A stretch of 64,000 nt of DNA, taken from assembly GCF_019578655.1 (NCBI RefSeq), contig NC_063261.1:2790001-2854000 (forward strand), read 5' to 3'. The stretch comes from Ricinus communis. Lineage: Eukaryota > Streptophyta > Magnoliopsida > Malpighiales > Euphorbiaceae. Every line of letters starts with the position of its first letter. Within the stretch, counting starts at the first letter, position 1. A program made the translations under genes and the position numbers. The notes under the pieces are model-generated. The model did no database searches and had not been told where the DNA came from. It worked only from the letters and a program-made list of their open reading frames with translations. Positions 58,110-64,000 of this stretch are shown here, in pieces.

Positions 58110-58960
58110 TGGCCAACGAAAGAGACAAGATGTTGAAACCCTCAAGGGTGCTATCATTGACAATTTTAGATGTGTGATTTAGGAGGAACCCCAACAACTT
58201 CTAGCTGGGATGGCTACAAATCAAGTCCCAACTGCTGCTCCAATTGCACCAGCTAATCCCCCTCTAGCTGTGGCTGCTTCTGAAACTGCTGCTATAATCG
58301 TTGTCGCCACTGCTACTGCTGCCAATGCTAATACCAAAGACCTTGCTAGAAGAAGAGTGCCCCAGAACTTTTAGGAATTTGATGATTATGTTTTGGACTA
58401 AGCTAAAGGGAGACTGCCCTTGCCACTAAAGAAGCTGTAAGTGGCTTAAGCGCGAGGCTTGACAAGATGCAAGGCATGCTAGAAATCAAAGGTTTAGACT
58501 CGACCTACGATTTTGAAGAATTGGTGTTGACAAGCGAAGACAAGCTGCCAACAAAATTTAGGATGCCTGAGATAAACAAGTTCAATAGGACTAGTGATCC
58601 GAAGGTTCATCTAAAGAAATATGTAACTATCATGGGAACTACTCAGTTGATTAGGACCCAAATTGTCAAGTTATTTGTATTATCACTAGAAGGACCTGTT
58701 GTGAACTGGTATCATGGTTTGGAAAAATCTATCAAAGCTGAATGGTGTGATTCGTGTAACTCATTTATTAAGCAATATGACTATAATACTCAGTTGGAGG
58801 TGTCAATTAGAGATCTTGAGTCCACTAAGCATAAACCAAATGATTCCTTCTCTGATTTCTTGACTAGGTGGAGGAATAAGGTTGAGTTGATAAAAAATAA
58901 GCCCTTTGAAAAGAAAAGAGACCTTCAACTAAAGGTTGAGTTGATGGGTTACTAGAGTAG
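58110..58960 (+). pseudogene. gag: Gag of the Tat-like element
   Basis: The N-terminal part from the ATG near 58110 has stops (for example in AATTTTAGATGTGTGATTTAG) and an Ala/Pro/Thr-rich linker. The section 58467-58955 is open for 162 codons: MQGMLEIKGLDSTYDFEELV, FRMPEINKFNRTSDPKVHLK, LFVLSLEGPVVNWYHGLEKS and DSFSDFLTRWRNKVELIKNK. This is the retrotransposon gag domain (KF-G-DP--HL--Y, LF--SL-G-A--WY--L). It is better preserved than the gag at 5591-6525 and serves as its guide. A stop separates it from the protease frame that starts at 58961. It is the capsid protein of the element. Confidence 0.82.
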
Positions 58961-59643
58961 TTGAAGAAAGAAAAGAAGATGAACGACATCTGGGAGCTAC
59001 TGATGCACTCATCGGATCACAGAAAGGCTTCAATCCAGGCCTTGTCTAGTATAAGCATTAGCATGGCAGTTACCCCCGAGGAAATGATCAAAATGGTAAC
59101 TGACAAGACCACTGGGGTGATCACTTTCTCAAACGAGGACTTACCACTTGAGGGAAGAGACCACAACCAGGCTCTCTATATAGCAATAGAGGTTAGGAGG
59201 AAAAGGACCCCATGTGTAATGGTGAATGATGGGTCAGCCATTAATGTGTGTCCTTCTGGCATACTCCTTAAGTTGGGGGATGACTATAAAAGGTCTGAAA
59301 CCATCAGATATGGTTATAAGAGTCTATGATGAAACAAAAAGAGACGAGGAAGGAATGTTCTCACCATTAATGAAGACAGGTCCTATCGAATCATGGTGGA
59401 GTTCACTATCTTGCACATCCTAATAACTTTTGCACTTTTATTAGAAAGGCCATGGTTCCATGCCCTATGAGGAATTCCTTCCACTGTGCATAAGAAGGTT
59501 AAGTTCCCCCATAAAGGCGAAATAATGATTATCAACGTCGAAGGTAATAAGGTTTTTTCGACCATTCAAGAAGCTATAAAAGAGCTAGAAGCCCTATTGA
59601 ATTCCAAGTTGTTGTTCTCTATGAGGACTACATGGATCCTAAA
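58961..59643 (+). pseudogene. Protease region of the Tat-like element
   Basis: In 58961-59329, EEMIKMVTDKTTGVITFSNE and DLPLEGRDHNQALYIAIEV lead to CVMVNDGSAINVCPSGILLK. The DGSAINVCP block is the aspartic-protease active site of Tat-type elements (normally DGGSALNVCP); the catalytic D is kept. After a frame change the flap and following part read VIRVYDETKRDEEG, KTGPIE and RPWFHALGGIPSTVHQKVK-like pieces. RT would follow but is cut at 59643 by the LTR of another element. Frameshifts near 59300 and 59420 and several stops show decay. Confidence 0.75.
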
Positions 59644-62040
59644 TGTCACAACCAAATTTATTTACTTCTTTTTATTAATAATTAATATTCATTAGCATGT
59701 CATTAAACATGTCATTTGCATCATGATTATATATGATCTATTTTATTATATTATGTGGTAGATAAATAAATTATTTAGTTACATATTGATTTAATTGAAA
59801 AGTAATGATTTTGGACTAAATTGAAAAGTTAGAAAGAAAGAGGATTAAATTGTAATTTGCCTATTTCCACACCAATATACCACCTCTTTCATTTGTTCTT
59901 ATCTACGTATGCTTTCCAATTTCCTTTTCTTCTTTGTCTCTCTCATTTTTCTCCTTTCCTTCTTCAACTTTGATTTTCCAAATCAAACTCTACAAAACTT
60001 TTAGTAAGTGAAAATCAAATTCTTCTTTTAAGCTTGAAAGATTTGGGCTTTCTTAATCAAGGAAAACAAAGGTGAGTAATTTTAATTGCTTGATTTTGCT
60101 GTAAATTAGGGTTAATGATATGAAATTGTTGATGATTATGTGTTTTGGAATTGTTTAATCAAGAGTAAACATGCTTTTACTTGTGATCTTGAAGCTGAAA
60201 TTTCTGGGCAGATTTTTCACTTATGATTTCCGTGACCTTAGAGGCTTTATCTCGAAAATTTTCAAACATGAAAGTTGTAGGTATATGTCTCAAGAATATC
60301 TCTGTAAAATGGTTTTGCAGATTGTTGAGTGAGTAGGAACTTATGAGGTTCGATTTTGCTGCTGCTCTGTTTTTGGTTCAGCAGGTGACCTGGTTTTGTG
60401 CTGACATTTTGAGGCATTTAGAGGCTGAACCAAGCAGAGAGTTAAACACGAAAGTTGTTCATTTATATATGTAGTATATGTCTGAAAAATTTCATAATTT
60501 TTGGTTGAGTATAACGTGAGATATGTTGAACTTAATATGGCCTGCCCGAAACTGTTTTAAGCAGAAATCGGGCTTAGGATTCAGAAATTTGTTGCTAATT
60601 GTGTGTTTCACAACTTGAGCTAGAAAAGTCCAAATTGAGTAAAATTAGTGTCTATAGAAACTTTAGAATGTTAACTTTATATCTGGAGAGTTTCATCAGA
60701 AAATTCATTTGTTTGATTGGTCATTTAATAGGAAACTTTTTTTCTGTTCTGTTTAGATGGAAATTTGAGCAGCTGTATAGAAAATGCCATAACTATTTCT
60801 ATACCAATGATTTTGAGGTGATTCTTTCTGCTATGGTTTCTATAAAAATGGAAGTGTAATTCTGGAAAATATGAGATTTTTATTAATTGTACATAAGTTT
60901 TGGTGTAATTTCTAAGTCAGTACCTACAAGCTGCCTTCATCAACAAATATGTTGATTTGTTGTCATTCATCTCATGCATCATATTAATATCTAGAATATA
61001 TGTTATTTTGTTGAAATGTGATATTTTATTGATAGTAAATATATATATATATATATTTATGCCTTGTGATTGAATTGTATTTGTATTGAATATGTGAATA
61101 GGTTCATCCAAAGGCAAGGAAGTGGTAAGAGAAAAGAATAGGATTACTTTGTTATCCTATAACTTCCGGTAAGTATTTAATAGACTAAACTTTGTGTATA
61201 TTGAGTAGGGACTGCTGTTTGATTACTTGATAATTTCTTGGTTGACTGAGTTGATATTAGTTAGGTTTTTGGCTTGTTATAAAGTGAATTGATTGTGATG
61301 TGTTGTGAAGTGAATTGATTGTGATGTGTTGTGAAGTGAAATGATTGTGATTAAGGATTGATGACTTTTGTATGGATATTGTGTGATCGGGAAAGCCGAG
61401 CCGGATAGCTACCCGAGTATGTGAGATGGCAAAGCTGAGGCGGATAGTCTTGTCAAGTGGTTACTTGAAATTTAAAAATGTGAGGAAATGTAAGGATGAG
61501 TCATCCCGATCCTAATTTGATAGAAATAATGTGGAATTGAATTATTTGACTTGGTTGAGTTTGAGATTATTTGCATTACAGCGAGATGAAATTATATGTT
61601 TATGAGAATAAACTGAAATGGTTGATTTTGTGATTGTTAGTTAAGTGTTGGTATAATTTTCTGTATTGATAAAGATTTGATAATTCTAGCCTAATATACT
61701 ATAGTTTAGTAAATTAAATGCTTATTGAGTCGCTAGCTCATTCCTTAGCAATTTTTTTTCAGGTTAGTGCAGTTGTAGATAGCCTTAGTACGTGCATTGC
61801 TCTTTTGCATCGGTCAATATTATCGGGTGGGCCGGAGGAGTTATCTAAAGCATTGGGGCATTTTGGGAACTTGTGTGAATTAAACTATCTGTATAAATAT
61901 TTCTTATATATATTAAGTATGTCATGCCACTTAAATTGTATGAATGTATATTGTAACTAAGTAGTAAATTATGTTTATAAAGTTATATATATATATATAT
62001 ATATTGCTATTCAATGGGAAGTTTGAGTTGGGGTGTTATA
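59644..62040 (+). repeat. 5' LTR of the chromovirus-like element
   Basis: Starts TGTCACAACC and ends GGGTGTTATA, six bases before the primer site. A pyrimidine-rich leader-like stretch lies at 59880-60010 and (TA)n runs lie near 61039-61056 and 61984-62004. A tandem minisatellite sits at 61282-61352. The short frames inside (60599 and 61718) have no signature. Confidence 0.8.
61282..61352 (+). repeat. 26-bp minisatellite within the LTR
   Basis: A 26-base unit beginning AAGTGAATTGATTGTG occurs at 61282-61307 and 61308-61333 identically, then partially at 61334-61352 with one change (AAATG for AATTG). Confidence 0.9.
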
Positions 62041-62045
62041 GTTTT

Positions 62046-62057
62046 TGGTATCAGAGC
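62046..62057 (+). other. Primer-binding site, tRNA-iMet type
   Basis: TGGTATCAGAGC, the standard primer site complementary to the 3' end of initiator tRNA-Met, begins six bases after the LTR end. It is followed by GGGGATTAG. Confidence 0.9.
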
Positions 62058-62301
62058 GGGGATTAGACCATTGGGACATAAGTTTGAGTACTTATATTTG
62101 TGTTTATGTTATGTTATATGAAGGTGTGTATGTGTTGTGATATGTTAAAGTGAGTTGGAATTTTTAATATGTTCCAATATGTTAAATGCTTGTGTGATTG
62201 AATTGATGGGAATAGAGGGGATTAAGAGCATAACATGCAAGCATATAGTAATTATGCACAACCATTTATTGTTGTGAAGTTTGTTAATGATATAGGCATG
62301 G

Positions 62302-63345
62302 ATGAGCACTCCAACGGCCCAGAGTTCACATTCGTCAGTTCATGCACATCATATTGAACAAGAACGGATGCATGAAAATGAGCGATCACAAGGAAAAGCC
62401 GAAGGGTATGCTCGAAATAGTCAAGAGTTAAGAAGATTAGCTCAACAACGGCCACCACCTCCACTAAACGTACTGCATTGGATGCAAACTTTGGAAAGTT
62501 AAGAAAGCATGGCGGGAAAGAGTTTGAGGGACAACTGATCCAATTGTAGCGAGAGGAATGGCTAAAGTCTGTTAAAGGTATGTTTACACAATTTAATACC
62601 CAACCGACAACCCAGAATGAAAGTGAGGTATGCAACCTCATTATTTCTTAAGGATGCTAGAAGCGGTGGGAGGCAGTCCCGGGTAGCCAAACACAACCAT
62701 TGACAATGACATGGGAAGAATTCTTAAAGGAGTTCAAGATGAAGTATATGCCACTAATATATCAAGAGAGGAAGAAACTTGAATTCCTTGAATTGAAACA
62801 AAATGAGATGTCATTCTTGACTATGAATTACAATTTACAAGGTTATCTAGGTATGCACCGGAGGAAGTGGCAAACTGATGAACTGAAGAGAAATAGATTT
62901 GAGAGGGGTTTGAGATTGGAGATTCGTGAAAATTGGCGGTGCAACCACCTACCTTTATTGCTTTATTGGAAGCTCGCAACAAGAGCGGAAGAATTATTCT
63001 TAGAAAGAAATATATTAGAAGCAAAGAAAAGAAGATAATTAGGACATTTACTCCATCTTTCTCTAGAGGTACCTCATTTACACCTAGGGGAGGATCGGGG
63101 AGGTCGAGCGAGGAGGTTTTAGAGGAAGGGGTAGTTATCGGTTTAGAGGGCCAAGTAGTATAACTTTGGGTAGAAGTGGTGGATCGGTGAACATGCGAGG
63201 TAATTCGGGTTTCACTTGGTAGAGGATATAGACCCGTTTGTGGCACTTGTGGAAGGACCCATTCGGAGAGTGTTGGGGACCGAGAGTGCAGGGTTTGTTA
63301 TAGATGTGGGAAACCCGGGCATTATGCCAATGAGTGTGTGGTAGG
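62302..63345 (+). pseudogene. gag: Gag of the chromovirus-like element
   Basis: ATG 62302 opens a 66-codon frame: MSTPTAQSSHSSVHAHHIEQ, then RRLAQQRPPPPLNVL. After a frame change, FEGQLIQL-REEWLKSVKGMF is followed by KRWEAVPGSQTQPLTMTWEE, FLKEFKMKYMPLIYQERKKL and KRNRFERGLRLEIRENW. This is the retrotransposon gag domain, with the usual TWEEFxxEFxxKYxP signature. The zinc knuckle CYRCGKPGHYANEC at 63296-63337 (C-x2-C-x4-H-x4-C, all ligands present) ends it. Breaks at about 62500, 62700 and 63040 prevent a single frame. Confidence 0.85.
63296..63337 (+). other. CCHC zinc knuckle of gag
   Basis: CYRCGKPGHYANEC, with three Cys and one His at the canonical spacing. It is the nucleic-acid-binding end of gag. 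Confidence 0.9.
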
Positions 63346-63505
63346 TAGAGGAGCATCGAGTACCTACCATTCAGGGAGGACAAAGTAGTGTTGGGGATAA
63401 TGTAGTACCTACAACGACCGGTCGTGGTAGAGGTAGGGGAGGTAGAAGTGCATTCGGCGATATGTCCATATTGAAGATGCGAACCAATCCTTACCGCAGG
63501 CAAGA

Positions 63506-64000
63506 GTGTATCTTGTTACGAGGGAAGCAACTACTTCTCCGGAGATAATAACTGGTATAATTCCTATTTGTAGGCATGATGCATATGTGTTAGTTGACCC
63601 CGGATCTACATGTTCATTCATTTCATGTGATTTTGCATTGAAAATGCATTGTGCCATTGAATTTTTAGGACATGATATTTGTGTTTCCGATGCTACTTTG
63701 GAGGAGTAATAATGGTGAATACCGTAGTTCGGGCTTGTTCTGTGATGATTTGTGGTACAAATATGTCAGTAGACCTAATTGTGATCAATTTGCGAGATTT
63801 TGATGTGATATTGGGAATGGATTGGTTATCTAGAAATCATGTCATAGTTGACTGTTTAACGAAGGAAGTAAAAATGGTTATAGATGGGAAATAAAAATAG
63901 TGTTCACGGGTGACGGGAAAATTGTACCTACATGTTTGATTTCTGCCACTCGCTTTTCATTTAATGAAATTTGGGTGTGATGCTTATCTTGTGAATGTAG
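63506..64000 (+). pseudogene. Protease of the chromovirus-like element (cut by window end)
   Basis: 63506-63706 reads YLVTREATTSPEIITGIIPI, then ICRHDAYVLVDPGSTCSFIS; DPGSTCSFIS is the retropepsin active site, normally D[ST]G[AS]T, with the Asp kept. A stop follows at LEE (63709). The frame resumes at 63718 as NTVVRACSVMICGTNMSVDL and then DFDVILGMDWLSRNHVIVDC, the DxILGMDWLxxxxxxIDC block diagnostic of gypsy proteases. The frame stops at 63894; pol continues beyond the window. This is the aspartic protease that would release gag-pol products. Confidence 0.82.

Larger units (their letters stand above)
59644..64000 (+). mobile_element. Chromovirus-like gypsy element, running off the edge
   Basis: A ~2.4 kb LTR begins at 59644 (TGTCACAACCAAAT) and ends at 62040 (...GGGTGTTATA). 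A tRNA-iMet-type primer site, gag, zinc knuckle and protease follow, and the window ends within pol. The element is inserted into the protease-RT region of the Tat-like copy, which ends at 59643. The Del/Tekay-type LTR ends (TGTCACAACC and GG-TGT-A-A inverted) and the gag motifs suggest a chromovirus of that clade. No 3' LTR is in the window. Confidence 0.85.

Noticed and set aside
62046..62057. Possible tRNA gene fragment
   Set aside because: The match is only the 3'-end complement expected of a retroelement primer site; no cloverleaf is present around it.
62821..63657. Long minus-strand frames opposite gag and protease
   Set aside because: The plus strand carries clear gag, zinc-knuckle and protease motifs; the minus frames have none.

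Overview
This window is plant nuclear DNA, most likely from a eudicot. It is AT-rich, and its only intact gene is a two-exon tau-class glutathione S-transferase with GT-AG splicing, a TATA box and AATAAA signals. Nearly everything else is nested, decayed transposable elements. The host species is not identifiable from the sequence alone; the plant-specific families (Tat/Ogre-like, Athila-like and chromovirus-like Ty3/gypsy, Ty1/copia, CACTA with a plant-type TNP protein, plant mobile domain) fix only the lineage.

Layout. 1-2480: AT-rich intergenic DNA with a long-TIR MITE (428-1051). 2486-11498: a complete but non-autonomous Tat-like LTR retrotransposon with ATTAT target duplications, two ~2.2 kb LTRs, a broken gag, no pol, and tandem-repeat arrays before the 3' LTR. 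12085-15060: a minus-strand gypsy LTR fragment interrupted by a ~0.78 kb Mutator-like MITE with a 9-bp target duplication. 15061-21680: a minus-strand Athila-like remnant (tRNA-Asp-type primer site, gag and protease fragments, no RT or integrase) with a solo LTR of another family inside gag. 22060-27304: a CACTA-like remnant holding an internally deleted gypsy element (23385-27115). 27305-34129: the 3' part of a Tat-like element with an antisense plant-mobile-domain (PMD) pseudogene, an inserted minus-strand gypsy pol fragment and a 3' LTR. 34130-41510: a copia element cut exactly in pol by a 4.6 kb CACTA element (35933-40551) that carries a TNP-like gene.

41510-50807 is the gene-bearing island: a LINE-type DUF4283 remnant, the GST gene (43603-44351), AT-rich DNA with a hairpin MITE, and a possible F-box-family pseudogene. 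50808-59643 is a rearranged Tat-like block: a minus-strand LTR plus leader, a second antisense PMD pseudogene, a truncated plus-strand LTR, then leader, gag and protease. This is broken at 59644 by a second gypsy element whose LTR, tRNA-iMet-type primer site, gag, zinc knuckle and protease run off the right edge.

The most unusual content is the Tat-like family itself. Two independent copies carry an antisense PMD gene between the pol side and the 3' LTR, and the LTRs and the flanks of the PMD unit share a recurring palindrome-like motif of the form AGAGCCGATCGGCTCT. No gene here forms an operon or pathway; apart from the GST, the coding sequences are retroelement or transposon genes in various stages of decay.
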